Below, piece by piece: positions 8,359 through 20,632 of a DNA stretch of 34,624 bases (position 1 is the first letter of the stretch; the number at the start of each line of letters is the position of its first letter). Where the stretch lies: the NCBI GenBank assembly GCA_013152415.1, contig JAADGI010000024.1, positions 1-34,624 on the forward strand, written 5' to 3'. The notes beneath the pieces were generated by a model. The model ran no database searches. It had not been told where the DNA came from and saw only the letters and a list, made by a program, of their open reading frames with translations. The translations under genes were made by a program, and so were the position numbers. The DNA is from Gammaproteobacteria bacterium (GTDB lineage: Bacteria; Pseudomonadota; Gammaproteobacteria; HyVt-429).

Positions 8359-8388
8359 TTGACCCCCTTTGGCCCCCCCCCCTATACT
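8359..8388 (+). promoter_or_regulatory. atp operon promoter with a C10 run in its spacer
   Basis: TTGACC (8359-8364) and TATACT (8383-8388) are separated by 18 bp, the last ten of which are an uninterrupted run of C (8373-8382). It lies about 170 bp upstream of atpI. Just upstream, tataagtataagtatatt is A/T-rich and could act as an UP-like element. The leader downstream contains AGCCGC/GCGGCT arms around 8494-8520. This is the only strong promoter seen between parB and the ATP synthase genes. Confidence 0.6.
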
Positions 8389-8560
8389 TTGCCGCCATTG
8401 TAGGAATGTGCCGCCTTGGGCTACCTCGGTCGGGTGCCTGGATAACAGGTCTCTCCGTGTGGCAGCAGGTATTTTCTGCTACCTTGATAGGTTAAGCCGC
8501 TCTTTTTTCGCGACTGCGGCTGTTGCCGATGTGGGCACGTCGTAAGGAGACAGCAGCATT

Positions 8561-9821
<1,261 letters not shown>

Positions 9822-9852
9822 GCAAGATTACTTTGTTAGTTTTAATTTTTAG

Positions 9853-10101
<249 letters not shown>

Positions 10102-10128
10102 CAGATACTGCGACACGGGACCCAGCGG

Positions 10129-10599
10129 ATGAACATCAATTTAACGCTAATAGGCCAGACCATCACCTTCTTTTTGTTTGTGTGGTTTTGCTATAAGTTT
10201 GTGTGGCCACCCTTGATCAATGCTCTGGCCGAACGTAAAAAAATAATTTCTGAGGGTTTGGCGGCTGCAGAGCGCGGTAAACACGAACAAGCTCTGGCAG
10301 AAAAGCGCTCTACCAAAGTATTGCGTGAAGCCAAGGGCCAAGCGTCCGAAATTATTGGACGTGCCGAAAAACGTGCCAGTGAAATTGTTGAAGAGGCCAA
10401 GAACGACGCCAAACTTGAAGGTGAACGTTTACTGATTACTGCGCGCGGAGAAATTGACCAGGAGGTCAATCGTGCCAAAGATCAATTGCGCCAACAAGTG
10501 GTCGCCCTCGCCGTAGCCGGTGCCGAGCAGATCCTCAAGCGTGAGATTGATGCCGAGGTCCACAACCAGGTCATTGATGAACTGGTTACCCAGCTCTAA
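10129..10599 (+). CDS. atpF: ATP synthase Fo subunit b
   Basis: This 156-residue protein has one N-terminal membrane helix (about 5-26, TLIGQTITFFLFVWFCYKF) followed by a long charged coiled coil that forms the peripheral stalk. Length matches E. coli b (156). It sits between atpE and atpH, 27 bp after the former. Confidence 0.97.
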   Translation: MNINLTLIGQTITFFLFVWFCYKFVWPPLINALAERKKIISEGLAAAERGKHEQALAEKRSTKVLREAKGQASEIIGRAEKRASEIVEEAKNDAKLEGERLLITARGEIDQEVNRAKDQLRQQVVALAVAGAEQILKREIDAEVHNQVIDELVTQL

Positions 10600-10611
10600 G
10601 GAATTGTCCCC

Positions 10612-11145
10612 ATGTCCGAAGTAACCACTCTAGCACGCCCCTATGCCCAGGCCATTTTTAAACTGGCCCAGGAAGGCGCTGATCTGGCCGCTTGGTCCGA
10701 TGTGCTCGAGTTGCTTTCCCAGGTGTCCCGTGATCCCACTATGGCGGCCTTGATCCATAGCCCCCGGATTGACCGCGACCAACTGGCCGATCTGTTTGTC
10801 GAGGTGTGTGGCCAGGGTATTGATGAACAAGGCGCCAACTTGGTGAAGCTGATGGTCCAGAACGGTCGGCTCGACCTGCTTGAGACCGTGGCGCAGATTT
10901 ATGAATCTCTGCGTGCCGATGCCGAGGGTAAGGTGGATGCCGAGGTGGTTTCGGCCCAGGCCATAGATGATGCCCAGCAGCAGAAGATTGCTACGGCCTT
11001 GAAGGACCGTCTTGGGCGCAACGTTACGCTGACTTGTACAGTCAACCCGGAACTATTGGGCGGTGCGATTATACGTGCCGGTGATATGGTTATTGATGGT
11101 TCCGTGCGTGGTCGGCTACAAAAACTAGCCGGCATACTGAATTAA
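10612..11145 (+). CDS. atpH: ATP synthase F1 subunit delta
   Basis: This 177-residue peripheral-stalk protein joins subunit b to the top of the F1 alpha-beta hexamer. ARPYAQAIFKLAQE (8-21) and the C-terminal GGAIIRAGDMVIDGSVRGRL are the two family signatures. Length is identical to E. coli delta. GTCCCC before the ATG offers little Shine-Dalgarno, but aaggaatt lies upstream. Confidence 0.97.
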   Translation: MSEVTTLARPYAQAIFKLAQEGADLAAWSDVLELLSQVSRDPTMAALIHSPRIDRDQLADLFVEVCGQGIDEQGANLVKLMVQNGRLDLLETVAQIYESLRADAEGKVDAEVVSAQAIDDAQQQKIATALKDRLGRNVTLTCTVNPELLGGAIIRAGDMVIDGSVRGRLQKLAGILN

Positions 11146-11164
11146 CTTTTGAGGCTTTTGAGCT

Positions 11165-12706
11165 ATGCAACTCAACCCATCTGAAATCAGCGAACTCATT
11201 AAAGAGCGGATCAAGAATTTTGAATCCGTGGCCGAGGCCCGTACCGAGGGTACTGTGGTGAGTCTCACCGACGGCATTGCCCGAGTCCACGGTTTGGCCG
11301 ACGCCATGCAAGGGGAGATGATCGAGTTCCCCGGCGATACTTATGGTCTGGCGCTCAATCTGGAGCGAGATTCTGTGGGTGCGGTGATCCTGGGTGAATA
11401 CAAGCACATCTCTGAGGGTGACAGCGTCAAGTGTACTGGCCGCATCCTCGAGGTGCCGGTGGGCGAAGCTTTGCTCGGCCGTGTTGTCAATTCTCTGGGT
11501 ATTCCTATCGATGCCAAGGGCGAGATCAAGTTCGACAGCACGTCCCCCATTGAGAAAGTGGCCCCCGGTGTGATCCAACGCCAATCTGTTGATCAACCCG
11601 TGCAGACCGGTCTCAAATCTATTGACTCCATGGTCCCCATTGGCCGTGGCCAACGCGAGTTGATTATTGGTGACCGTCAGACCGGTAAGACCGCAGTGGC
11701 GATCGATACCATCATCAACCAAAAAGACACCGGCGTTAAGTGTATCTATGTCGCCGTGGGCCAAAAGGCATCAAGTATCGCTGCGGTGGTACGCAAGTTG
11801 GAAGAGCACGGCGCCATGGACCACACCATTGTGGTGGCCGCTGCCGCCGCTGACTCTGCGGCCATGCAGTACATCGCACCTTATAGTGGTTGTGCTATGG
11901 GCGAGTACTTTCGTGACAAGGGCGAAGACGCACTGATTATTTATGATGATCTCACCAAACAGGCCTGGGCCTACCGCCAGGTGTCCTTGTTGCTGCGCCG
12001 TCCTCCGGGTCGAGAAGCCTATCCGGGGGATGTGTTCTATCTGCACTCTCGCTTGCTGGAGCGTGCCGCCCGTATCAATACGGATTATGTGGAGAAGCTT
12101 ACCGGCGGCAAGGTCAAGGGTAAGACCGGTTCATTGACTGCCCTGCCTATTATTGAAACCCAGGCCGGTGACGTGTCGGCATTCGTGCCGACCAACGTGA
12201 TTTCCATTACCGACGGTCAGATTTTCCTGGAGTCTGATTTATTTAACGCCGGCATCCGTCCTGCCATCAATGCCGGCCTGTCGGTGTCACGGGTCGGTGG
12301 TGCGGCCCAGACCCACATCATCAAAAAACTCGGTGGGGGCATACGTCTGGCCCTGGCCCAGTACCGTGAGCTGGCGGCCTTTGCCCAGTTTGCCTCTGAT
12401 CTTGATGAGGCCACTCGCAAGCAACTAGAGCGCGGTCAGCGGGTGACCGAGCTCATGAAACAAAAACAATATGCCCCCATGAACGTGGCCGAGATGGCGG
12501 TCAGTCTGTTCGCGGTCAACGAAGGCTATATCGACGACGTGGATGCCAACAAGGTGGTGGAGTTTGAAGACGCTATGCAAACTTATTTCAAGTCCAACCA
12601 GCAGGGCCTGTTAGACAAGATCAACCAGGACCCGAAATATAGCGATGACTTGGCCAATGAGCTTCATGCTGCCATGAAAGATTTTAAGGCGAATAATGCA
12701 TATTAG
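11165..12706 (+). CDS. atpA: ATP synthase F1 subunit alpha
   Basis: This 513-residue non-catalytic nucleotide-binding subunit has the P-loop GDRQTGKTA (169-177) and the ATP synthase alpha/beta signature [14 protein letters not shown] near 370. Length equals that of E. coli AtpA. Cytoplasmic F1 component; 19 bp after atpH. Confidence 0.98.
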   Translation: MQLNPSEISELIKERIKNFESVAEARTEGTVVSLTDGIARVHGLADAMQGEMIEFPGDTYGLALNLERDSVGAVILGEYKHISEGDSVKCTGRILEVPVGEALLGRVVNSLGIPIDAKGEIKFDSTSPIEKVAPGVIQRQSVDQPVQTGLKSIDSMVPIGRGQRELIIGDRQTGKTAVAIDTIINQKDTGVKCIYVAVGQKASSIAAVVRKLEEHGAMDHTIVVAAAAADSAAMQYIAPYSGCAMGEYFRDKGEDALIIYDDLTKQAWAYRQVSLLLRRPPGREAYPGDVFYLHSRLLERAARINTDYVEKLTGGKVKGKTGSLTALPIIETQAGDVSAFVPTNVISITDGQIFLESDLFNAGIRPAINAGLSVSRVGGAAQTHIIKKLGGGIRLALAQYRELAAFAQFASDLDEATRKQLERGQRVTELMKQKQYAPMNVAEMAVSLFAVNEGYIDDVDANKVVEFEDAMQTYFKSNQQGLLDKINQDPKYSDDLANELHAAMKDFKANNAY

Positions 12707-12735
12707 TGTAGCAAATAGAGACTGGATCTGAGGCA

Positions 12736-13596
12736 ATGGCCAACGCAAAAGAAATTCGCACCAAGATTGGTAGCATCCAGAATACGCAGAAGATCACCAA
12801 GGCTATGGAGATGGTGGCGGCAAGCAAGATGCGTAAGGCCAAGGCACGGATGCAGGCAGCTCGACCCTATGCCGACAAGATGCGCGTGGTGGTATCCCAT
12901 TTGGCCCAGGCCCATGTTGAATATCGCCACGCCTATTTGGCCGAGCGTGAGGTGAGCCGGGTTGGGTTTATCGTCATTTCCTCTGACCGGGGTTTGTGTG
13001 GTGGCCTTAACACCAACCTGTTCAAGGCCGTGGTCAAGGCCATGAGTGAGTGGCGAAATCAGGGTGCCGAGATTGATCTGTGTTTGGTTGGTACCAAGGC
13101 CATGGGATTCTTTGGTCGCATGGGGGGTAATGTAGTAGCTCAGGCCAGCCACCTGGGCGACGCTCCCGCAGTGAATGATTTGGTGGGCACCATCAAGGTC
13201 ATGCTCGACGCCTACAACGAGGGCAAGATTGATCGCCTCTTTCTGGTGCATAACGAATTTATCAATACCATGACCCAAGAGGCTCGGGTTTCCCAATTGC
13301 TTCCGGTAGAACACGACGATAGCGACGAACTGAAACATTATTGGGACTATATTTACGAGCCTGATGCCAAAGGGGTGCTGGACGCATTGATGACCCGCTA
13401 CATTGAGTCCTTGGTCTACCGTGGTGTGGTGGAAAATTTGGCCTGCGAACAGTCCGCACGTATGGTGGCCATGAAAGCAGCATCGGATAATGCGGGGACC
13501 CTGATCGACGACCTACAGTTGGTTTACAACAAGGCAAGACAGGCAGCTATCACCCAGGAATTGTCGGAGATCGTTAGTGGCGCAGCGGCAGTGTAA
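12736..13596 (+). CDS. atpG: ATP synthase F1 subunit gamma
   Basis: This 286-residue central-stalk subunit starts with [32 protein letters not shown] and ends in the conserved [22 protein letters not shown]. It rotates within the alpha-beta hexamer and couples to the c-ring. Length is close to E. coli gamma (287). Confidence 0.98.
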   Translation: MANAKEIRTKIGSIQNTQKITKAMEMVAASKMRKAKARMQAARPYADKMRVVVSHLAQAHVEYRHAYLAEREVSRVGFIVISSDRGLCGGLNTNLFKAVVKAMSEWRNQGAEIDLCLVGTKAMGFFGRMGGNVVAQASHLGDAPAVNDLVGTIKVMLDAYNEGKIDRLFLVHNEFINTMTQEARVSQLLPVEHDDSDELKHYWDYIYEPDAKGVLDALMTRYIESLVYRGVVENLACEQSARMVAMKAASDNAGTLIDDLQLVYNKARQAAITQELSEIVSGAAAV

Positions 13597-13604
13597 TAAA
13601 TTAG

Positions 13605-15035
<1,431 letters not shown>

Positions 15036-15115
15036 TGAGGTATAAGCAGATAATGCCCCAATCCATTGGTTGCACTGATCTCGAAGTTCGAGACCTGAAA
15101 CCCGAGACCCGATAA

Positions 15116-15541
15116 ATGGCCCTGACCTTACACGTCGACATCGTCAGCGCAGAAGAGGCCATCTTCTCCGGTACGGCGACCATGGTGTTTGCCCCTGCAG
15201 TGATGGGTGAGGTGGGCATTACACCACGCCACACTCCCTTGCTTACTCAGCTTAAGCCTGGTGAAGTGCGGGTACAAACCCAGGGAGGGGAAGAATTATT
15301 CTTCTATGTTTCCGGTGGTATGTTGGAGGTTCAGCCCCATGTGGTGACGGTCCTGTCAGACACCGCAATTCGCGCCAAAGACCTGGATGAGGCGGCGGCC
15401 ACTGCAGCCAAGGAGAAGGCAGAGCGGGCCATGGCCGACCAACATTCGGAGTTTGAATACGCCAAAGCCCAGATGGAGTTGGCCAGGGCGCTTGCCCAAC
15501 TCAGCACCCTCCGCAAGATCCGGGACCACACAGGCCAGTAA
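15116..15541 (+). CDS. atpC: ATP synthase F1 subunit epsilon
   Basis: This 141-residue protein has an N-terminal beta-sandwich (LHVDIVSAEEAIFSGTA, GEVGITPRHTPLLTQLKPG) and a C-terminal helical hairpin that can inhibit ATP hydrolysis. It follows atpD by 80 bp, longer than other gaps in the operon, and its ribosome binding site is weak (cgagacccgataa). It completes the I-B-E-F-H-A-G-D-C order. Confidence 0.96.
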   Translation: MALTLHVDIVSAEEAIFSGTATMVFAPAVMGEVGITPRHTPLLTQLKPGEVRVQTQGGEELFFYVSGGMLEVQPHVVTVLSDTAIRAKDLDEAAATAAKEKAERAMADQHSEFEYAKAQMELARALAQLSTLRKIRDHTGQ

Positions 15542-15547
15542 TCCATT

Positions 15548-16048
15548 ATGAGCGATCCCATTGTTGAAAAAGGCAAGGTTGTATCTTTGGCCTACCGCAT
15601 TACCGATGAAGGTGGTGAGTTGTTTGAATATCGGGACATTCCGGTGTCTTATCTGCACGGGTCCGGCAGTGATTTGTTTCCCCTTATAGAGCAGAGTCTT
15701 GAGGGCAAAAAGATTGGTGACCATGTGCCGGTGACCCTGCCCCCTGAAGAGGGATTTGGTCACCACGATCCCAGCCTGACCTTTACCGATGATATTAAAA
15801 ATGTCCCCCCCGAGTTTCATCGCATTGGTGCTGAAGTGGAAATGAAAAATGATCGGGGTGAAACCAAGGTTTTTTATGTGAGCAAGATAGAAGATGACAA
15901 GCTGACCGTGGACGGTAACCATGCCCTTGCCGGTCAGACAGTGCGCTTTGATGTCACCATCACCGATATCCGCGATGCCACTGAAGAGGAGTTGCATGAA
16001 GGCAAGCCCCAGGGTCCGGCCGGGGGCAGTCCGCTCGATCTTCAGTAA
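15548..16048 (+). CDS. FKBP-type peptidyl-prolyl isomerase, SlyD-like
   Basis: This 166-residue protein has an FKBP domain interrupted by the insert-in-flap chaperone domain characteristic of SlyD. GKVVSLAYRITDEGGELFEY and VSYLHGSGSDLFPLIEQSLEG form the FKBP part, then PEEGFGHHDP, and NHALAGQTVRFDVTITDIR returns to the FKBP core. Unlike E. coli SlyD it lacks a His/Cys-rich metal-binding tail; the end is a short Gly/Pro stretch. It begins 6 bp after atpC and may be co-transcribed with the atp operon. The symbol slyD is possible, but fkpA/fkpB-like naming varies. Confidence 0.9.
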   Translation: MSDPIVEKGKVVSLAYRITDEGGELFEYRDIPVSYLHGSGSDLFPLIEQSLEGKKIGDHVPVTLPPEEGFGHHDPSLTFTDDIKNVPPEFHRIGAEVEMKNDRGETKVFYVSKIEDDKLTVDGNHALAGQTVRFDVTITDIRDATEEELHEGKPQGPAGGSPLDLQ

Positions 16049-16178
16049 GTGTACCCCCTCCGGGCAGTTAGCGTTCGACTCTGACCCCGTTTTTCCCTAG
16101 GATGGCAGTCCACAGGCTACTGATGGATGAGCTGTTGTTTGTTGCGCCTACCAACTTAGGTCGATACTTAAACTAAAT

Positions 16179-17543
16179 ATGGGGCTTGAAGTCGTCATTC
16201 TGGCGGCGGGTCAGGGTACCCGCATGCGTTCCGATTTGCCTAAGGTATTACATACCTTGGGCGGACGGCCTTTGTTGGAGCATGTGCTCAGTCGTGCCCA
16301 GGATCTGGATGCCGACGCTATCCACGTGGTCTATGGCCATGGTGGCGAAAAGGTGCGTGGAGCGTTTAAGGGCTGCGATTTGCGCTGGGTGTTACAGGAA
16401 AAACAATTAGGTACGGGCCACGCACTGCTGCAGGTTATACCGGATATTCAGGATGGCACCACGGTTCTGGTGCTCTACGGTGATGTCCCCCTCATCCGTA
16501 CTGATACCCTCAGGGTCATGGTGGATGCCGCCCAAGACGGTGATTTGGCCTTACTTACCGCCACCTTCACCGATCCTGGCGGTTATGGTCGTATTGTCCG
16601 GGATGATATGGCTAAGATTTCCCGCATTGTTGAACACAAGGACGCCAATGATGCTGAGCGGGCCATTACTGAAATCAATACCGGGTTCCTGGCCGTCTCG
16701 GCAGGGCTGCTCAGATCTTGGCTAGAGCAGCTATCCCGTGATAATGCCCAGGGCGAGTACTACCTGACCGATGTGATTGGCATGGCAGTGGCCGACGGCA
16801 TTACAATCGTAGATTCTCAACCCCAGGATGAATGGGAGGTCTTGGGGATTAACAGTTGCGCGGAGTTGGCACAGTTGGAACGCAAGCATCAATCTGAACA
16901 AGCCCAGGCGCTGATGGCGCAGGGGGTCACCCTGCGTGACCCCTCTCGCTTTGATTTGCGTGGAGAACTGAGCGTGGGTCGTGACGTGGTTATCGATATC
17001 AACGTTATATTGGAAGGCAAGGTCAGTCTGGGTGATCGTGTCCACATCGGTGCCAATGTGGTGATACGCAACAGCACGATGGGTGATGATGTCACCATCA
17101 AGGAAAACTGTGTGATTGAAGAGGCCAGGGTCGCCAGAGGTTGCCAGGTGGGACCCTTTGCCCGCCTGCGCCCAGGGACCGATTTGGCAAACGATGTACA
17201 TGTAGGTAATTTTGTCGAGATCAAAAAATCCTCTGTGGCCCGTGGCAGCAAGGTCAATCATCTGAGCTATATCGGCGACAGCAAGATCGGCAGCGGTGTC
17301 AATATTGGTGCGGGCACCATCACCTGTAATTATGATGGGGCCTACAAACACCAGACCATCATTGGTGATGATGTCTTTGTGGGCTCTGCTACACAGTTGG
17401 TCGCCCCGGTAACCGTGGGCGATGGCGCCACCATCGGTGCCGGTGCAACGATCACCAACAATGTCCCCGCCGGTGAGCTTACTTTGAGCCGGGTCAAACA
17501 GAAAACCATTCCAGGCTGGAAAAGACCTGTTAAAAAACCTTAG
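16179..17543 (+). CDS. glmU: Bifunctional UDP-GlcNAc pyrophosphorylase / GlcN-1-P acetyltransferase
   Basis: This 454-residue protein performs the last two steps of UDP-GlcNAc synthesis: acetylation of GlcN-1-P and uridylylation. The N-terminal pyrophosphorylase has LAAGQGTRMRSDLPK (7-21); the C-terminal half (from about 250) is a left-handed beta-helix of hexapeptide repeats, with FARLRPGTDL and the GAGTITCNYDG motif of the acetyl-CoA site. Length matches E. coli (456). No Shine-Dalgarno is obvious before the ATG (ttaaactaaat). Upstream 16049-16178 holds no gene. Confidence 0.97.
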   Translation: MGLEVVILAAGQGTRMRSDLPKVLHTLGGRPLLEHVLSRAQDLDADAIHVVYGHGGEKVRGAFKGCDLRWVLQEKQLGTGHALLQVIPDIQDGTTVLVLYGDVPLIRTDTLRVMVDAAQDGDLALLTATFTDPGGYGRIVRDDMAKISRIVEHKDANDAERAITEINTGFLAVSAGLLRSWLEQLSRDNAQGEYYLTDVIGMAVADGITIVDSQPQDEWEVLGINSCAELAQLERKHQSEQAQALMAQGVTLRDPSRFDLRGELSVGRDVVIDINVILEGKVSLGDRVHIGANVVIRNSTMGDDVTIKENCVIEEARVARGCQVGPFARLRPGTDLANDVHVGNFVEIKKSSVARGSKVNHLSYIGDSKIGSGVNIGAGTITCNYDGAYKHQTIIGDDVFVGSATQLVAPVTVGDGATIGAGATITNNVPAGELTLSRVKQKTIPGWKRPVKKP

Positions 17544-17713
17544 CCGCGAAGGCGCGAAGACGCAAAGAGAAGACGAATGTATTTTTATATAAGGATGCTT
17601 CTATTAATTGATAGCCCCCTCTCCCGGAGGGAGAGGGGATTACTAATGAACTTATTAGTAGGTAAGAAGCACCCATGGACTTGTCCACCTTTGCGTCTTC
17701 GCGCCTTTGCGGC
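17543..17713. repeat. Nested palindromic element between glmU and glmS
   Basis: Outer inverted arms of 25 bp (17543-17567 and 17689-17713) match at 24 of 25 positions and carry the gcgcgaagacgcaaag motif. Inside lies a second inverted pair, GGATGCTTCT (17593-17602) and AGAAGCACCC (17665-17674), around a perfect hairpin CCCTCTCC-cgga-GGGAGAGGG-like core at 17617-17638. The inner part is related to the MITE at 32060-32212. The left outer arm overlaps the glmU stop region; the right arm ends 13 bp before the glmS ATG. No protein is credibly encoded here. Confidence 0.85.
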
Positions 17714-17726
17714 AAAAATTAGATAA

Positions 17727-19559
17727 ATGTGTGGAATAGTCGGTGCCATAGCCAGTCGTGACGTAACCCCCATCCTGTTGGAGGGTCTGCGGCGTCTCGA
17801 ATACCGTGGCTATGATTCCTCCGGTGTGGTGGTCATCAATTCCGATCAGCACTTCAGTCGTGCGCGGGCCGTGGGCAAGGTTGAGGAGCTGGATCGGGCA
17901 TTATCGGTGAACGCACTCAGTGGTCACAACGGTATTGCCCACACCCGTTGGGCTACTCATGGCAAGCCCACCCAGTCCAATGCCCACCCCCACATTTGCC
18001 GCAAGGTGGTGGCGGTGGTACACAACGGTATCATTGAGAATCACGATGCCTTGCGCAGCAAACAGTTGGACAAGGGCTATGAGTTTACCTCACAGACCGA
18101 TACCGAGGTCATTGTCCATCAAATCTATGATCATGTTGATTTGGGTAAGAATATTTTTGAGGCCGTGCAGGCAACGGTGGCCGATCTGGAAGGGGCCTAT
18201 TCTCTGGGGGTGGTGAGCGTTAACGAGCCCGACCGATTGATTACTGCACGGCGTGGCAGCCCCCTGGTGATTGGTATCGGTGAAGGTGAATATTTCATTG
18301 CCTCCGATGTGGCCGCACTGTTACCGGTCACCAAGCGGTTTATCTTTTTGGAAGATGGGGATGTTGCGGAGCTGCGCCGTGACGGTATGAGCATTGTTGA
18401 CGCCAGTGGTAAGGTTGTCGAAAGACCGATCAAGACAAGTTCGCTGAATGCTGACTCGGTTGAGTTGGGTGACTATCGTCACTACATGCAAAAAGAAATC
18501 TTTGAACAGGCACGGGCCTTGGCCGACACCCTGGAGGGCCGCATCAGTGGTGACCGTCTGTTGGAAAAGGCCTTTGGTCATCAAGCCATCCCCATATTTG
18601 ATTCCACCAAGCAGGTGCAAATTATTGCCTGCGGCACCAGTTACCACGCCGGTCTGGTGGCGCGTTATTGGTTTGAGTCCCTGGCGGCTATTCCCTGTCA
18701 GGTGGAAGTGGCCAGTGAATTTCGCTATCGTAAACACGCAGCCGCCGAGGACAGTCTGGTTGTCACTATCTCACAATCAGGAGAGACCGCCGATACCCTG
18801 GCGGCTTTGGCGGAAGCCAAGCGCCTGGGAATGGATCACAGTCTGACTATCTGCAATGTCCCGGAAAGCTCTTTAGTACGTGCCTCGGAGTTGGTGCTCA
18901 TGACCCACGCCGGTCCCGAGGTGGGTGTGGCCTCCACCAAGGCCTTTACCACCCAGTTGGTGGCCTTGATGTTATTGGTGATCGCCCTGGGCCGCCGCCA
19001 CGGCATGGACGCAGATACCGAAGCCCGGTTAATCACAGAGTTGCGCAGTCTGCCGGTCAAGATTAAACAGGCGCTGTTGCTGGACAGCAAGATTAGCGAG
19101 ATCGCCAAGCAGTTTGCCGACAAACATCATGCCCTGTTCCTGGGTCGCGGTGCCCATTACCCGGTGGCCATGGAGGGTGCCCTTAAGCTAAAAGAGATTT
19201 CCTACATCCACGCCGAGGCCTATCCTGCCGGGGAGCTCAAGCATGGCCCCCTGGCCCTGGTAGATGCCAAGATGCCGGTGATCGCGGTGGCCCCCAATAA
19301 TGATCTGCTGGAAAAGCTCAAGTCCAACATCCAGGAAGTGCGTGCCCGAGGCGGACAGCTGTTGGTGTTTGCCGACCCGGCAGCGGGAATTTCTGAGGAA
19401 GACGGTCTCCAGGTGTTGGAGGTGGCGGCGGTGGACGACTCCATTGCCCCCATCATCTACACCATTCCCCTTCAATTACTGGCTTACCACGTTGCGCTTA
19501 TCAAAGGCACGGATGTGGACAAACCACGCAATTTGGCCAAGTCCGTTACTGTAGAGTAG
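17727..19559 (+). CDS. glmS: Glutamine-fructose-6-phosphate aminotransferase (isomerising)
   Basis: This 610-residue enzyme makes glucosamine-6-phosphate from fructose-6-phosphate and glutamine, feeding GlmM and GlmU. The start is fixed because Cys after Met (MCGIVGA) is the N-terminal nucleophile of the glutaminase domain (1 to about 230). Two SIS isomerase domains follow (about 285-425 and 455-600), with CGTSYHAG, SQSGETADT and the ending KPRNLAKSVTVE. Length equals E. coli GlmS (609). No Shine-Dalgarno is visible; the repeat arm lies directly upstream. No glmS ribozyme motif was recognised. Confidence 0.97.
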   Translation: MCGIVGAIASRDVTPILLEGLRRLEYRGYDSSGVVVINSDQHFSRARAVGKVEELDRALSVNALSGHNGIAHTRWATHGKPTQSNAHPHICRKVVAVVHNGIIENHDALRSKQLDKGYEFTSQTDTEVIVHQIYDHVDLGKNIFEAVQATVADLEGAYSLGVVSVNEPDRLITARRGSPLVIGIGEGEYFIASDVAALLPVTKRFIFLEDGDVAELRRDGMSIVDASGKVVERPIKTSSLNADSVELGDYRHYMQKEIFEQARALADTLEGRISGDRLLEKAFGHQAIPIFDSTKQVQIIACGTSYHAGLVARYWFESLAAIPCQVEVASEFRYRKHAAAEDSLVVTISQSGETADTLAALAEAKRLGMDHSLTICNVPESSLVRASELVLMTHAGPEVGVASTKAFTTQLVALMLLVIALGRRHGMDADTEARLITELRSLPVKIKQALLLDSKISEIAKQFADKHHALFLGRGAHYPVAMEGALKLKEISYIHAEAYPAGELKHGPLALVDAKMPVIAVAPNNDLLEKLKSNIQEVRARGGQLLVFADPAAGISEEDGLQVLEVAAVDDSIAPIIYTIPLQLLAYHVALIKGTDVDKPRNLAKSVTVE

Positions 19560-19672
19560 GCCTGGGTTCGGTCGCTGATGTTGTAGGGTTGCAATAAAGC
19601 TTGCGCCTTAGGTGGCCCTAAAAGATGAAGGCCGCTCTGATGTAAGATGCGGGTATAAAGGGTCGTATATTG

Positions 19673-19726
19673 GGTGTAGCCAGCGTATGCTGGCATGCCC
19701 TTTAGCAGAGTTCTGTTTGCTACACC
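19673..19726 (+). other. Hairpin structure downstream of glmS
   Basis: GGTGTAGC (19673-19680) pairs with GCTACACC (19719-19726), and CCAGC-gtat-GCTGG is nested inside. There is no long T run, so an intrinsic terminator is doubtful; a processed 3' end or small RNA is possible. The intergenic stretch 19560-19945 otherwise holds only the short ORF listed next and no convincing gene. Confidence 0.4.
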
Positions 19727-19870
19727 TCGACTTAAGAAATAAGTGCGTAGGCCCTATGTTGCCGCTTTGCCTTATAATTACTGCACCGGGTTCAGGCTTA
19801 CTTTTCTTTGGGGGTACAGTGATCAGCATGTGCATCGCCCATGAGAAGCCACTAAGGTAAACGAGATAAA

Positions 19871-19927
19871 GTGTTCAAATGCGAACGTTGTGGGAGGACA
19901 CAACCACCTCTTATTGTAAAGAAGTGA
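19871..19927 (+). CDS. Possible 18-codon CxxC leader ORF
   Basis: GTG at 19871 opens FKCERCGRTQPPLIVKK then TGA, with a CxxC pair like half of a zinc ribbon. It ends 18 bp before the response regulator. A hairpin GTTGTG-ggagga-CACAAC (19887-19904) lies inside it with an SD-like loop. It could be a leader peptide, a remnant of a zinc-ribbon gene, or chance. No strong ribosome binding site precedes it. Confidence 0.25.
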   Translation: MFKCERCGRTQPPLIVKK

Positions 19928-19945
19928 GCTTAGACCGAGGCAAAC

Positions 19946-20632
19946 ATGCATCTTTTGGTAATCGAAGACAACCCGGACCTGGTAGCCAATCTCTACGATT
20001 TTCTTGAGCCACGGGGCTATGCAGTCGATGCAGCCTATAATGCCAGGAGTGGACTGCGCTTGGCGCGTAGCAACGACTACGACGCCATTATTCTGGATCT
20101 CATGTTACCGGGCATGGATGGTTTAGACGTCTGTAGTCGCCTGAAAGATACCGGGTGTGACGCACCCGTGTTGATGCTCACCGCTCGTGATACGTTGGAT
20201 GATAAGTTGGAGGGGTTTGCCAGGGGGGCAGACGATTATTTAGTGAAACCCTTCGCTATGCAGGAGCTGGATGTTCGCCTGAAGGCGATAGTACGTCGGC
20301 TGCGTGGTGAGCAGTCAAGGAAGCCTCTCAAGCTTGCTGATCTGAAATTTAATCCCGCCACCCTACATATTGAGCGTGACGGGAAATCCATCTCTCTTCC
20401 ACCCATCCCCCTAAAGATTCTAACCCTATTGATCAGACAGTCTCCGCGTGTGGTTCCAAGGCGGGAGATCGAGAGGCGTATTTGGGGGAACACTCGACCC
20501 GACAGTGATGCGTTGCGTGCCCACATGTCGGTACTGCGAGCAGCTATTGACAGGCCCTTTGACAGACACCTGCTACGAACCGTTCACGGCATCGGTTATC
20601 AGCTGGTGGCTCCTGATGAAAATCAAGACTAG
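19946..20632 (+). CDS. OmpR/PhoB-family response regulator
   Basis: This 228-residue regulator has a receiver domain (1-115) with acidic pocket Glu7/Asp8, phospho-acceptor Asp51 in ILDLMLPGMDG, Thr79 and Lys101 in LVKPF, then a C-terminal winged helix ending VHGIGYQLVAP. QseB/PmrA-like regulators share this layout, but the target cannot be read from the protein. Its 3' end overlaps the histidine kinase gene by 17 bp, so the two are co-translated. ATG at 19946 gives a standard N-terminus; gaccgagg upstream is a weak ribosome binding site. Confidence 0.93.
   Translation: MHLLVIEDNPDLVANLYDFLEPRGYAVDAAYNARSGLRLARSNDYDAIILDLMLPGMDGLDVCSRLKDTGCDAPVLMLTARDTLDDKLEGFARGADDYLVKPFAMQELDVRLKAIVRRLRGEQSRKPLKLADLKFNPATLHIERDGKSISLPPIPLKILTLLIRQSPRVVPRREIERRIWGNTRPDSDALRAHMSVLRAAIDRPFDRHLLRTVHGIGYQLVAPDENQD

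Noticed and set aside
5996..8560. Search for parS (TGTTTCACGTGAAACA) around parAB
   Set aside because: No palindrome close to the consensus was seen by eye; parS sites may lie elsewhere.
17530..17852. Three minus-strand frames over the glmU-glmS gap
   Set aside because: They read through the inverted repeats and the glmS start; their sequence only reflects the palindromes.
19612..19860. 82-codon plus-strand frame after glmS
   Set aside because: No ribosome binding site, odd composition and a hairpin inside it; no recognisable family.
20448..20615. Upstream extension of the histidine kinase frame
   Set aside because: It lies inside the response regulator coding sequence and does not resemble a sensor N-terminus; the ATG at 20616 starts a normal membrane anchor.
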